Below are positions 53,679 to 62,384 of a stretch of 64,000 nt of DNA, piece by piece. The stretch covers positions 1,922,001 through 1,986,000 of the forward strand of contig NZ_CP109009.1 of NCBI RefSeq assembly GCF_036226685.1, given 5' to 3'. This stretch comes from Streptomyces sp. NBC_00690. GTDB taxonomy: Bacteria > Actinomycetota > Actinomycetes > Streptomycetales > Streptomycetaceae. Numbering within the stretch: position 1 is the first letter of the stretch; the number at the start of each line of letters is the position of its first letter. The notes beneath the pieces were generated by a model. The model had not been told where the DNA came from. It ran no database searches and saw only the letters and a list, made by a program, of their open reading frames with translations. A program made the position numbers and the translations under genes.

Positions 53679-54350
53679 GTGGCCATCCGCGTTCTACTGG
53701 TCGATGACCAACCTCTGCTGCGCACCGGTTTCCGGATGATTTTGGAGGCCGAGCAGGACATCGCGGTCGTCGGCGAGGCCGGGGACGGTCTCCAGGCCCT
53801 CGACCAGGTGCGGGCGCTCCAGCCCGATGTAGTGCTCATGGACATCCGGATGCCCCGGATGGACGGGGTGGAAGCGACCCGGCAGATCGCCGGTCCGGGT
53901 CGGGACGGTCAGGCGAAGGTGTTGGTGTTGACCACCTTCGACCTCGATGAGTACGTGGTGGAGGCGTTGCGGGCGGGAGCCAGTGGGTTCCTGCTCAAGG
54001 ACGCGCCCGCCAATGAGTTGGTGCAGGCGATCCGGGTGGTTGCCGCGGGTGAGGCGATGTTGGCACCGAGCATCACCCGCCGACTGCTCGACAAGTACGC
54101 CGGGCATCTGCCTTCGGGGGAGGATCCGGTCCCCGACACCCTCCATACGCTGACGGAGCGCGAGGTGGAGGTGTTGAAGCTGGTGTCGCGGGGGATGTCG
54201 AACGCCGAGATCGCCGCGGACCTGTTCGTCAGTGAGACGACGGTCAAGACGCACGTGGGCCATGTACTGACCAAGCTGGGGCTGCGGGACCGGGTACAGG
54301 CCGCCGTCTATGCGTACGAGAGCGGTTTGGTGCGTCCGGGGGCGCAGTGA
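53679..54350 (+). CDS. LuxR-type (NarL/FixJ) response regulator, orphan
   Basis: Protein of 223 residues. The receiver domain (1-120) has the acidic pair VDDQP (9-10), the phosphoacceptor Asp55 in LMDIRMPRMDG and the conserved Lys in GFLLKDAPA. The C-terminal LuxR helix-turn-helix (about 152-215) shows LTEREVEVLKLVSRGMSNAEIAADLFVSETTVKTHVGHVLTKLGL. No histidine kinase gene is adjacent, so it is an orphan regulator in this window. GTG 53679 has GAGGAG seven bases upstream. It is probably co-transcribed with the nuclease. A strong hairpin follows. Confidence 0.9.
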   Translation: MAIRVLLVDDQPLLRTGFRMILEAEQDIAVVGEAGDGLQALDQVRALQPDVVLMDIRMPRMDGVEATRQIAGPGRDGQAKVLVLTTFDLDEYVVEALRAGASGFLLKDAPANELVQAIRVVAAGEAMLAPSITRRLLDKYAGHLPSGEDPVPDTLHTLTEREVEVLKLVSRGMSNAEIAADLFVSETTVKTHVGHVLTKLGLRDRVQAAVYAYESGLVRPGAQ

Positions 54351-54377
54351 GGGACCCTCTGGGCGGTGTGGGTGTGT

Positions 54378-54412
54378 CAGTGGCGGCCGGGGCGATTGCC
54401 CGGCCGCCACTG
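54378..54412. terminator. 14-bp hairpin between convergent genes
   Basis: CAGTGGCGGCCGGG (54378-54391) and CCCGGCCGCCACTG (54399-54412) pair perfectly around a 7-base loop. It lies between the response regulator stop and the peptide-binding protein stop. Confidence 0.8.
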
Positions 54413-54428
54413 GCGTTCATGGGCGGGC

Positions 54429-56027
54429 TCAGCTGTCGCCGCGGCCGAGCTCCCACAGTTGAAGGTCGGAGCTGCCGTTGAGGAGTCGTTCCACACCGGT
54501 GACGCCGGCCCGGGCGGCGACGTACTGCTTGTCCTGCCGCAGCGGCAGCACCGGGACGTCGTTGGCGACGATCTCCTGCAACCGGGCGAAGGCCGGCTCG
54601 GCGGCGGTGCGGTCGGCCTGTCGACGGGACTGCGGGATGAGCTTGCGCGCCTCGGTGCTCACGTAGGGCGAGTTGAGGAAGTTGTCCTTCTCCAGGAACG
54701 GGGCGATGTAGTTCTCGGGGTCCGGGTAGTCGGGGACCCAGCCGAGACCGAACACCGGATAGTCACCGCGCTTGTGGGCGGTGCGGAAGGTGGCCCAGTC
54801 GGAGCCCTCGACGGTGACGTCGAACAGCTTGGAGGCGTTCAGCTGGGTCTTGAGGAGACCGAACTCCTTGGCCGTGGCCCCGCTGTAACGGTCCTCGGAG
54901 TAATGCAGCGAAAGCTTCACGGGAGTTTTGATGCCGGCCTTGCGGAGGATCTGCTTGGCCTGGGCGCGGCTGGGCTCGCCGTACCGGTTGTAGAAGGCGT
55001 TCTTGTGTGCGCTGACGCTGGCGGGAATGAGGGAATAGAGCGGTTCCGCGGTGGCGGAATACACCTGGCCGGCGATCTGGCCGCGGTCCACGAGTGCCGC
55101 CATCGCCTGTCGCACCGCCTTGTCCTTCACCGCCGGGTGGTCGGTGTTGAAGGCGAGGTAGAAGATGGACAAGCCCTGGAGTTCGGTAAGGGTGATGTTC
55201 TCCTTGGGCTTTTCCTTCATCTGTGCGACCTGTTCGGGCCCGAGTTCACGAGTGGCAATGTCGATCTCGCCCTTGTCGAGGGCCTTGGCCATGGCCTCCG
55301 GGTCCTCGTAGACGCGCAGTTCGACCTTGCTGTTGTGCAGTTTGACGTCTCCCTTGTAGGAGCCGTTCTTCTTGAAGGTGACCTTGGTGACCGCGTCATC
55401 CTTGACCTGGGTGGTCATGGTGTACGGCCCGGAGCCGTCCACGCCGAAGCCCGCACGGAGCTTGTCGCCCTCGTACTTCTTCTTGCTGACGATGCCGGCG
55501 ATCGGGGTGGAGAGCTTGTACGGGAAGGTCGCGTCCGGTGTTGCGAGGTGGAAGACCACCTCGTGGTCGCCCTTGACGTCGATGGTTTCGATGTTGGCCA
55601 GCAAGGCGGCGGCACCGTTGTCATCGTTGATCTTCAGAACGCGCTCGATGGAGAACTTGACGTCCTCGGCGGTGATGGGACTGCCGTCGGTGAAGCTGAG
55701 GTCGGTGCGCAGTTCGCAGCGGTAGCTCTCGCTCGCCTTGTCCGTGAACGCGCAGGTCTTCGCGGCGTCCGGGACGGGTTGGCCGCCACCGCGAGGGGCG
55801 TGCATCAGCGTCTGGAGCGTCTGGCGCAGCACGTTCCACGAGCCGGTGTCGTAGGCGTGGGCCGGGTCCAGGGGTGCGGGGGCATCCTTGTCGGCGATGA
55901 GTTCGTCCGTGGTGCCCACGACAATGGAGTCACCGCCACCACCGACGCCCTCTGCCCCGCCGCACGCGACGAGCACGGGCGCGAGCAGGCCGACGACGGC
56001 CGGCAGCACCAGAGTCTTACGGTTCAT
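54429..56027 (-). CDS. Peptide-type ABC transporter substrate-binding lipoprotein
   Basis: Protein of 532 residues. The N-terminus MNRKTLVLPAVVGLLAPVLVACGG is a lipoprotein signal with lipobox LVAC. The mature part is a family 5 (SBP_bac_5) binding protein: LDPAHAYDTGSWNVLRQTLQTLM, LRTDLSFTDGSPITAEDVKFSIERVLK, and the C-terminal FGLGWVPDYPDPENYIAPFLEK. Such proteins bind oligopeptides or nickel/heme complexes for an ABC importer. No permease or ATPase is adjacent, so it works with a transporter encoded elsewhere or as a sensor. GAGGAG lies about ten bases before the ATG. The upstream region is AT-rich and structured. Confidence 0.9.
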   Translation of the reverse strand: MNRKTLVLPAVVGLLAPVLVACGGAEGVGGGGDSIVVGTTDELIADKDAPAPLDPAHAYDTGSWNVLRQTLQTLMHAPRGGGQPVPDAAKTCAFTDKASESYRCELRTDLSFTDGSPITAEDVKFSIERVLKINDDNGAAALLANIETIDVKGDHEVVFHLATPDATFPYKLSTPIAGIVSKKKYEGDKLRAGFGVDGSGPYTMTTQVKDDAVTKVTFKKNGSYKGDVKLHNSKVELRVYEDPEAMAKALDKGEIDIATRELGPEQVAQMKEKPKENITLTELQGLSIFYLAFNTDHPAVKDKAVRQAMAALVDRGQIAGQVYSATAEPLYSLIPASVSAHKNAFYNRYGEPSRAQAKQILRKAGIKTPVKLSLHYSEDRYSGATAKEFGLLKTQLNASKLFDVTVEGSDWATFRTAHKRGDYPVFGLGWVPDYPDPENYIAPFLEKDNFLNSPYVSTEARKLIPQSRRQADRTAAEPAFARLQEIVANDVPVLPLRQDKQYVAARAGVTGVERLLNGSSDLQLWELGRGDS

Positions 56028-56536
56028 CCTGGACGTTCTCCTCATCCGACACTGGGATACAGCGGGTACGGAGGACTTCGTCGCGACCGCGTGTGGGACG
56101 GGTCCCACCGTTCGAATGAACAGGACGACTCCCCCGTGTTCGCGGCAGTGTTGGCAGCCGCCGGGGTGCGTCGGTGGTGCGACGAAGGCTCGCGATGAGA
56201 TTAGTCGGCGCTCACGGTGCTGCCGGACAACGCGAAGCTGCGGTGTATTCGCTGAGTGATCCCTCATGGCTGTGTGTAGATGGCATCGCCATGGAATTTT
56301 TCGTAGAGCAACGTGATCAATATGGACACAAGGGCACGTGCGGTATCGCCCAGTAGGGGCGTGGAACGCCTAGAACGACACGCCCTAGAAGGCTTACAGT
56401 GATGAACGTCACGCGAAAATACATACGAGAAGGGCCTTGCATAAATGACGTTCCGGCCAGGGGAAAAGCGAATTCCCGGCCAGGGGATACGGCCCGAGTT
56501 TAATTTGACTTTCAAGAAACTCGGACCGTATGCCCA
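56028..56536. other. AT-rich structured intergenic region
   Basis: 509 bases without a convincing gene. The stretch from about 56270 is clearly poorer in G+C than its surroundings. It contains a pair TAGGGGCGTG/CACGCCCTA (56354-56363, 56379-56387), a direct repeat CCGGCCAGGGGA (56453-56464 and 56476-56487) with a 23-base period, and the terminator hairpin of the HAD gene at the right end. It probably carries the promoter of the peptide-binding protein. A small RNA is possible but not shown. Confidence 0.45.
56487..56531 (-). terminator. Long hairpin after the HAD gene
   Basis: ATACGG then CCGAGTTT (56487-56492 and 56494-56501) pair with AAACTCGG then CCGTAT (56517-56524, 56526-56531). The only mismatch is a C/A on the plus strand, which becomes a G-U wobble on the minus-strand RNA. 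The stem is 15 positions with a 15-base loop, starting six bases past the HAD stop. Confidence 0.75.
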
Positions 56537-57238
56537 TCAGTTCATCGAGGTGATGAGCCCACGGAGAAAGCCGAGGTCCACTTCTTCGAGCGATCCGACG
56601 ACCGCCCGCCCCACGGCGGGTGCGATCGGCGCCACCGACGGGACCGCGACGACCCGGCACCCAGCGGCCTCGGCGGAGGCGACCCCGGTCGCCGTGTCCT
56701 CGATGACGGCACATCGAGCGGGCTCGGCACCCAGGCCCCGGGCGGCCAACAGATAGGGGTCGGGGTGCGGCTTGGTGCGCGGCACCTCATCGCCCGCGAT
56801 CGACAGCCGGAAGTTCTGCGGCCCCAGGGAGTCCAACACCCTGTCGATGATCCTTCGGTGGGAGGCGGACACCAGGGCGGTGGGCACCTGGTGCTCGGCC
56901 AGCTCGGCCAAGAGCCGCTCGGCACCCGGCATCAGGGGCACCCCGCTGGCGATGCGCTTCTCGAAGCGGTCGTTCAGCAGCACGGTCAGTTCCGGGAGGG
57001 CGATGTCGGCGCCCGTGACCTCGATGAGGTACCCGGCACTGCGGGTCATCGGCCCCCCGACGACGACATCGCGCCAGGCTTCGTCCAGCTCATGACCGAG
57101 GTCGGCGAAGACGTCACGCTCGGCTTCCCACCAGAAGCCCTCGGTGTCCACGAGGGTGCCGTCCATGTCGAGGAAGACCGCCTGTAGGGCAGAGCTCTCC
57201 GCCGACCGGGTCAGGGACGCAGGGACCGTGCTGGTCAT
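56537..57238 (-). CDS. HAD-superfamily phosphatase
   Basis: Protein of 233 residues. The four HAD motifs are present: motif I AVFLDMDGTLVDTEGFW (nucleophile Asp), motif II TALVSASHRR, the motif III Lys in DEVPRTKPHPDPYLL, and motif IV CAVIEDTATGVASAEAAG. A helical cap of about 65 residues (ERDVFADLGHELDEAWRDVVVGG) follows motif I, as in phosphoglycolate and sugar-phosphate phosphatases. Substrate unknown. ATG 57238 has GGAGG seven bases upstream. It lies downstream of metH, 227 bases away on the same strand. Confidence 0.88.
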   Translation of the reverse strand: MTSTVPASLTRSAESSALQAVFLDMDGTLVDTEGFWWEAERDVFADLGHELDEAWRDVVVGGPMTRSAGYLIEVTGADIALPELTVLLNDRFEKRIASGVPLMPGAERLLAELAEHQVPTALVSASHRRIIDRVLDSLGPQNFRLSIAGDEVPRTKPHPDPYLLAARGLGAEPARCAVIEDTATGVASAEAAGCRVVAVPSVAPIAPAVGRAVVGSLEEVDLGFLRGLITSMN

Positions 57239-57465
57239 CGGCACACCTCCATGAGGGACGAGAAGGCCGGCCGCCTCTCCCCATGGCTTTCCCGCGGAGA
57301 CAGTCGACCGGCCTGTACTGGACCGACCAGTGTACGGCTCGTCAGATGGATGTGCTCGGCCAATGCGCTACCCCGGGGCCATACGGCGGCACGCACCCCA
57401 CGGCGGCACGAGAGCCGCAGGGCAGTGCAGGGGCGGTAGGGCGGCGGCGACTCGACGCGCGGCGT

Positions 57466-60400
57466 TCACCGAGCGTTGAAGTACTTCGCCTCCGGGTGAT
57501 GGATGACGATCGCATCGGTGGACTGCTCCGGGTGCAGCTGGAACTCTTCGGAGAGCTCCACCCCGATCCGCTCGGGCTGCAGCAGTTCGGCGATCTTCGC
57601 CCGGTCCTCCAGGTCGGGGCACGCCCCGTAGCCGAGGGAGAACCGCGCCCCCCGGTACTTCAGGGCGAACATGTCCTCGACCTCCGCCGGGTCCTCCCCG
57701 GTGAAACCGAGCTCTGCACGGACCCGGGCGTGCCAGTACTCGGCGAGCGCCTCGGCAAGCTGCACCGACAGCCCGTGCAGCTCCAGATAGTCGCGGTAGG
57801 AGTCCGAGGCGAAGAGCTCGGCGGTCGCCTCACCGATCTTGGATCCGACGGTGACGACCTGGAGTCCCACGACATCGGTCTCGCCGGACTCCTCGGGCTT
57901 GAAGAAGTCCGCCAGACAGAGCCTTCGGCCCCGGCGCTGGCGCGGGAAGGAGAAGCGGGTGCGCTCGGAGCCGTCCTCGTTGAGGAGGATCAGATCGTCC
58001 CCCTTGGAGACGCACGGGAAGTAGCCGTAGACGACGGCCGCCTCCAACATCCCCTGGGTGTGCAGTTGGTCGAGCCAGCCGCGCAGCCGCGGTCGCCCCT
58101 CGCTCTCCACCAACTCCTCGTACGTCGGTCCGTCGCCGGCCCGGTTCTGCTTGAGTCCCCATTGCCCCTTGAAGAGTGCGCCTTCGTCGAGCCAGGAGGC
58201 GTATTCCTTGAGTTGGATGCCCTTGATGACGCGGGTGCCCCAGAACGGTGGGGTGGGGACGGGGTTGGTGACGGAGACGTCGGAGCGTACGGCACCTTCC
58301 TCCGGACGTTCTTTCACGACGGTGTTCGCACTGGCCCGCACCCGGCGCTGTTTGAGTTCGGGGAGGGTGGCGCCGGGGACTCCGCGTTTGACGGCGATCA
58401 GGGCGTCCATGAGCCGCAGGCCCTCGAAAGCGTCGCGGGCGTAGCGGACTTCGCCTTCGTAGATCTCGTGGAGGTCTTGTTCGACGTAGGCGCGGGTGAG
58501 GGCGGCGCCGCCGAGGATGACGGGGTAGTCGGCGGCGAGTTGGCGTTGGTTGAGCTCCTGGAGGTTCTCCTTCATGATCACCGTCGATTTGACCAGCAGG
58601 CCGGACATGCCGATCACATCGGCGCGGTGTTCCTCGGCGGCTTCCAGGATGGCGGAGACGGGCTGCTTGATGCCGAGGTTGACGACGTTGTAGCCGTTGT
58701 TGGAGAGGATGATGTCGACGAGGTTCTTGCCGATGTCGTGGACGTCACCGCGGACGGTGGCGAGCACGATGGTGCCCTTGCCCTCGGCGTCCGACTTCTC
58801 CATGTGCGGTTCCAGATGGGCCACGGCGATCTTCATCACCTCGGCGGACTGGAGGACGAAGGGCAACTGCATCTGGCCCGAGCCGAAGAGTTCACCGACG
58901 ACCTTCATGCCCTCCAGGAGGGTGTCGTTGACGATGTCGAGCGCCGGGCGCTCCTGGAGGGCCTCGTCGAGGTCGGTCCCCAGGCCGTTCTTCTCGCCCT
59001 CGATGATCCGGCGCCGCAGCCGCTCCTCCAACGGCAGGGCGAGGAGTTCCTCGGCCTTGCTCGCCTTCATCGACTTGGTGTTGACACCCTCGAACAGCGC
59101 CATCAGCTTCTGCAGGGGGTCGTACCCCTCGGCGCGGCGGTCGTAGATGAGGTCGAGTGCGGTGGTGACCTGCTCGTCGTCGAAGCGTGCGATGGGCAGG
59201 ATCTTGGAGGCGTGGACGATGGCGGAGTCGAGTCCGGCTTTGACGCACTCGTCGAGGAAGACGGAGTTGAGCAGGATGCGGGCGGCGGGGTTGAGGCCGA
59301 AGGAGATGTTCGACAGGCCCAGGGTGGTCTGGACGTCGGGGCGGCGGCGCTTGAGTTCCCGGATGGCCTCGATGGTGTGGATGCCGTCCTTGCGGGACTC
59401 CTCCTGACCGGTACAGATGGTGAAGGTCAGGGTGTCGATGAGGATGTCCGACTCGTGGATGCCCCAGTTGCCCGTGAGGTCGTCGATCAACCGCTCGGCG
59501 ATGGCCACCTTGTGCTCGACCGTGCGGGCCTGGCCCTCTTCGTCGATGGTGAGGGCGATCAGTGCGGCGCCGTGTTCCTGGGCCAACTGCGTGACCTTGG
59601 CGAAACGGGACTCCGGGCCGTCGCCGTCCTCGTAGTTCACCGAGTTGATCACCGCACGACCGCCGAGCTTCTCCAGCCCGGCTCGAAGCACGGGTACCTC
59701 GGTGGAGTCCAACACGATCGGCAGGGTGGACGCGGTGGCGAAGAGACCGGCCAGCTTCTCCATGTCGGCGACGCCGTCGCGACCCACATAGTCGATGCAG
59801 AGGTCGAGCATGTGCGCGCCCTCACGGATCTGGTCGCGCGCCATCTCCACACAGTCGTCCCAACGGGCCTCCAACATGGCATCGCGGAACTTCTTCGACC
59901 CGTTGGCGTTGGTGCGCTCCCCGATCGCCATGTACGCGGTGTCCTGACGGAAGGGAACCGTCTGGTAGAGGGAGGCTGCCCCCGGCTCGGGACGCGGCTC
60001 GCGCACCGCCGGTGTAAGGGTACGGACCCGCTCCACCACCTGGCGCAGATGCTCCGGGGTCGTACCGCAGCAGCCTCCCACCAAGGACAGCCCGTACTCG
60101 CGTACGAAGGTCTCCTGCGCATCCGCCAGCTCGGGCGCGGTCAACGGATAGTGGGCACCGTTCTTACCGAGGACGGGAAGGCCGGCGTTGGGCATGCAGG
60201 CGAGCGGGATGCGGGAATGGCGGGCGAGGTAGCGCAGATGCTCGCTCATCTCAGCCGGGCCGGTCGCACAGTTCAGGCCGATCATGTCGATCCCGAGCGG
60301 CTCCAGCGCGGTCAGGGCCGCACCGATCTCGGAGCCGAGCAGCATCGTCCCCGTCGTCTCCACCGTCACCGAACAGATCAACGGCAGGTCAAGACCGCTG

Positions 60401-60987
60401 ATCTCCAGGGCCCGGCGCGCACCGATGATGGCGGCCTTGGTCTGGAGGAGGTCCTGCGTCGTCTCGACGAGCAGCGCATCCGCACCGCCCGCGATCATGC
60501 CCTCGGCATTGCTCTGATAGGCGTCGCGCAACAGGGTGTAGGGGGCGTGTCCCAGAGTGGGAAGCTTCGTCCCCGGGCCCATCGAGCCCAACACCCAACG
60601 CTGCTGACCGGTGCGCTCAGTGAACTCGTCAGCCACCTCACGAGCGATGCGAGCACCCGACTCGGACAGCTCATGGACCCGCTCGGGAATGTCGTACTCG
60701 GCAAGGGCCGCATGGTTGGCACCGAAGGTGTTCGTCTCCACGCAGTCGACACCGACCGCGAAATACTCCTCATGCACCGACCGCACAATGTCCGGGCGGG
60801 TGACATTCAGGATCTCGTTGCAGCCTTCGAGGTCCTGGAAGTCCTCCAGAGTCGGATCCTGAGCCTGAAGCATGGTGCCCATGGCACCGTCGGCAACGAC
60901 GACCCGCGTGGCGAGCGCCTCACGGAGTGCCGCGATGCGGGTCCGGCTGTCGGCGGAGGGTACGGAAGGGGAAGGCGACGAGGCCAT
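57466..60987 (-). CDS. metH: Cobalamin-dependent methionine synthase
   Basis: Protein of 1173 residues, full length. The four modules are in order. The homocysteine domain (1-325) has zinc ligands Cys240 in GLNCATGP and Cys306/307 in VGGCCGTTP. The pterin (methyltetrahydrofolate) domain spans about 345-610 (IGERTNANGSKKF). The cobalamin domain contains DVHDIGKNLV (748-757, with His750 as the lower ligand to cobalt). The activation domain runs about 900-1170 (AEALAEYWHARVRAELG and the SAM motif RFSLGYGACPDLED). It methylates homocysteine to methionine. No cobalamin riboswitch motif was visible upstream by eye. Confidence 0.97.
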   Translation of the reverse strand: MASSPSPSVPSADSRTRIAALREALATRVVVADGAMGTMLQAQDPTLEDFQDLEGCNEILNVTRPDIVRSVHEEYFAVGVDCVETNTFGANHAALAEYDIPERVHELSESGARIAREVADEFTERTGQQRWVLGSMGPGTKLPTLGHAPYTLLRDAYQSNAEGMIAGGADALLVETTQDLLQTKAAIIGARRALEISGLDLPLICSVTVETTGTMLLGSEIGAALTALEPLGIDMIGLNCATGPAEMSEHLRYLARHSRIPLACMPNAGLPVLGKNGAHYPLTAPELADAQETFVREYGLSLVGGCCGTTPEHLRQVVERVRTLTPAVREPRPEPGAASLYQTVPFRQDTAYMAIGERTNANGSKKFRDAMLEARWDDCVEMARDQIREGAHMLDLCIDYVGRDGVADMEKLAGLFATASTLPIVLDSTEVPVLRAGLEKLGGRAVINSVNYEDGDGPESRFAKVTQLAQEHGAALIALTIDEEGQARTVEHKVAIAERLIDDLTGNWGIHESDILIDTLTFTICTGQEESRKDGIHTIEAIRELKRRRPDVQTTLGLSNISFGLNPAARILLNSVFLDECVKAGLDSAIVHASKILPIARFDDEQVTTALDLIYDRRAEGYDPLQKLMALFEGVNTKSMKASKAEELLALPLEERLRRRIIEGEKNGLGTDLDEALQERPALDIVNDTLLEGMKVVGELFGSGQMQLPFVLQSAEVMKIAVAHLEPHMEKSDAEGKGTIVLATVRGDVHDIGKNLVDIILSNNGYNVVNLGIKQPVSAILEAAEEHRADVIGMSGLLVKSTVIMKENLQELNQRQLAADYPVILGGAALTRAYVEQDLHEIYEGEVRYARDAFEGLRLMDALIAVKRGVPGATLPELKQRRVRASANTVVKERPEEGAVRSDVSVTNPVPTPPFWGTRVIKGIQLKEYASWLDEGALFKGQWGLKQNRAGDGPTYEELVESEGRPRLRGWLDQLHTQGMLEAAVVYGYFPCVSKGDDLILLNEDGSERTRFSFPRQRRGRRLCLADFFKPEESGETDVVGLQVVTVGSKIGEATAELFASDSYRDYLELHGLSVQLAEALAEYWHARVRAELGFTGEDPAEVEDMFALKYRGARFSLGYGACPDLEDRAKIAELLQPERIGVELSEEFQLHPEQSTDAIVIHHPEAKYFNAR

Positions 60988-61360
60988 GGACGGGCTCCCT
61001 GGGATGCGACGGCTGTCGGCTTTGCGTCCTCGGCGGAGGGCGCACGGAGCCAGAGTAGCCGGGTGGCGGCGTCGAGGGGCGGGCTGTCCCACGAGACGGA
61101 CTGCGCGGCCTGCCGACAGGACACCCATCCCCGCCTCGTAGCGGCTCGGGTCGAAGGCCACGGACGGAGCCGCTCGGGCGGGCGCGGGTGCACGGGAAAC
61201 CGACGCGGGTGCACAGCAACCGCTGGGCCGCGTCCTGTCCATGGGCTGGCGCCTTGGTTCCCGTGAATCGGATGCCCGCGAGATACTCACTCAGAGCACC
61301 AGGTCGACATCGACCAATACCGTTCGGCATTGTCGAATAGCAGCCAGAAAGGCCGATCCG
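60988..61360. promoter_or_regulatory. metH/gylR divergent region
   Basis: 373 bases between the divergent metH and gylR genes. A regulatory inverted repeat for GylR lies at 61315-61332 (own entry). On the metH side I see no convincing riboswitch or promoter elements; GC-rich sequence resembling coding extends to 61290 without a Shine-Dalgarno sequence. Confidence 0.4.
61315..61337. promoter_or_regulatory. GylR operator upstream of gylR
   Basis: CAATACCG (61315-61322) and CGGCATTG (61325-61332) form an inverted pair with one mismatch and a two-base spacer. The 14-base word TCGGCATTGTCGAA (61324-61337) recurs upstream of glpF. It lies 24 bases before the gylR start, consistent with autoregulation. 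Confidence 0.7.
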
Positions 61361-62125
61361 ATGGCGAAGAACATCCAGTCGCTGGAACGGGCGGCGGCCA
61401 TGCTGCGGCTGCTGGCGGGCGGGGAGCGCCGGCTCGGCCTGTCGGACATCGCCACCTCGCTGGACCTGGCCAAGGGAACGGCCCACGGCATCCTGCGCAC
61501 CCTCCAGGCGGAGGGCTTCGTGGAGCAGGACCCCGCGTCCGGGCGCTACCAGCTCGGCGCGGAGCTGCTGCGCCTGGGCAACAGCTACCTCGACGTCCAC
61601 GAACTGCGCGCCCGCGCCCTGGTGTGGACGGACGATCTCGCCCGCTCCAGCGGTGAAAGCGTCCATTTGGGCGTACTGCACCAGCACGGCGTACTCATCG
61701 TCCACCATGTGTTCCGGCCGGACGACAGCCGCCAGGTGCTCGAAGTGGGCGCAATGCAGCCCCTGCACTCCACCGCCCTGGGCAAGGTCCTGGCGGCCTA
61801 CGACCCGGTGGCGCACAGCGAGGCGGTCGAGGCCGTCCGGGAGCAGTTCACCCCGCGGACGGTGACGGAGCTGGCCGCCTTCGAATCGCTCCTCGACCAG
61901 GCCAGGGCCCGGGGCTGGGCGTCGGACGTGGAGGAGACCTGGGAGGGCGTGGCGGCGGTCGCCGCCCCCATCCACGACCGCCGCCGGATGCCCGTGGGGG
62001 CGGTCGCCATCACGGGAGCGGTGGAGCGGGTCTGTTCGGATCAGGAACTGAGATCCGAGCTGGTCGCAGCGGTGCGGCAGTGCGCCAGGGCGGTTTCGCG
62101 GGATCTCGGCGCCGGGCGGTTTTGA
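61361..62125 (+). CDS. gylR: Glycerol operon regulator GylR (IclR family)
   Basis: Protein of 254 residues. An N-terminal winged helix (NIQSLERAAAMLRLLAGGERRLGLSDIATSLDLAKGTAHGILRTL) and a GAF-like effector domain (SVHLGVLHQHGVLIVHHVF, HSTALGKVLAAYDP, GVAAVAAPIHDRRRMPVGAVAITG) define the IclR family. The neighbours are glpF and glpK, so this is GylR, the repressor/activator of glycerol use in Streptomyces, induced by glycerol or glycerol 3-phosphate. ATG 61361 has AAAGG upstream. Its promoter and the glpF promoter share the same operator word. Confidence 0.95.
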   Translation: MAKNIQSLERAAAMLRLLAGGERRLGLSDIATSLDLAKGTAHGILRTLQAEGFVEQDPASGRYQLGAELLRLGNSYLDVHELRARALVWTDDLARSSGESVHLGVLHQHGVLIVHHVFRPDDSRQVLEVGAMQPLHSTALGKVLAAYDPVAHSEAVEAVREQFTPRTVTELAAFESLLDQARARGWASDVEETWEGVAAVAAPIHDRRRMPVGAVAITGAVERVCSDQELRSELVAAVRQCARAVSRDLGAGRF

Positions 62126-62206
62126 CCGCTCTGGCGCATCATCGTTATCGATCTGCCCTCTTCGTGGATTCCGCGGATTTTTGGGCAGGTGACGAGACAA
62201 AGCGTC

Positions 62207-62234
62207 TTGACGGCGTGTTGACCAGGGATAAAAC
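62207..62234 (+). promoter_or_regulatory. Candidate promoter of glpF-glpK
   Basis: TTGACG (62207-62212), a 16-base spacer, and TAAAAC (62229-62234) resemble a housekeeping promoter. It is 150 bases before glpF and directly upstream of the shared GylR word, so GylR bound at 62248 would overlap the start of transcription. Confidence 0.5.
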
Positions 62235-62247
62235 TGCCGTCTAGCGG

Positions 62248-62276
62248 TCGGCATTGTCGAACACCTACCGGCATTG
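62248..62276. promoter_or_regulatory. GylR operator upstream of glpF
   Basis: TCGGCATTGTCGAA (62248-62261), identical to the word before gylR, plus a second half-site CGGCATTG (62269-62276) as a direct repeat. Confidence 0.7.
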
Positions 62277-62384
62277 CAGGTTAGAGTGTGGCAGCGCCAA
62301 AGGCCGAACGCCCTCACCTGAGGGCACGGACCACCGGCGCGCCCGGGGTTCGCCTTCCCCTGGACGAAGGACGAAGGAGTCGCG

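Noticed and set aside
57317..57331. ACTGG-N5-CCAGT palindrome upstream of the HAD gene
   Set aside because: Only five-base arms, which is expected by chance in this length of GC-rich DNA.
57283..61266. 1327-residue plus-strand open frame
   Set aside because: Antisense to metH, whose protein is unambiguous.
60988..61290. Cobalamin or SAH riboswitch upstream of metH
   Set aside because: I looked for the B12-box and related conserved stretches on the minus strand and saw none; a covariance-model search would settle it.
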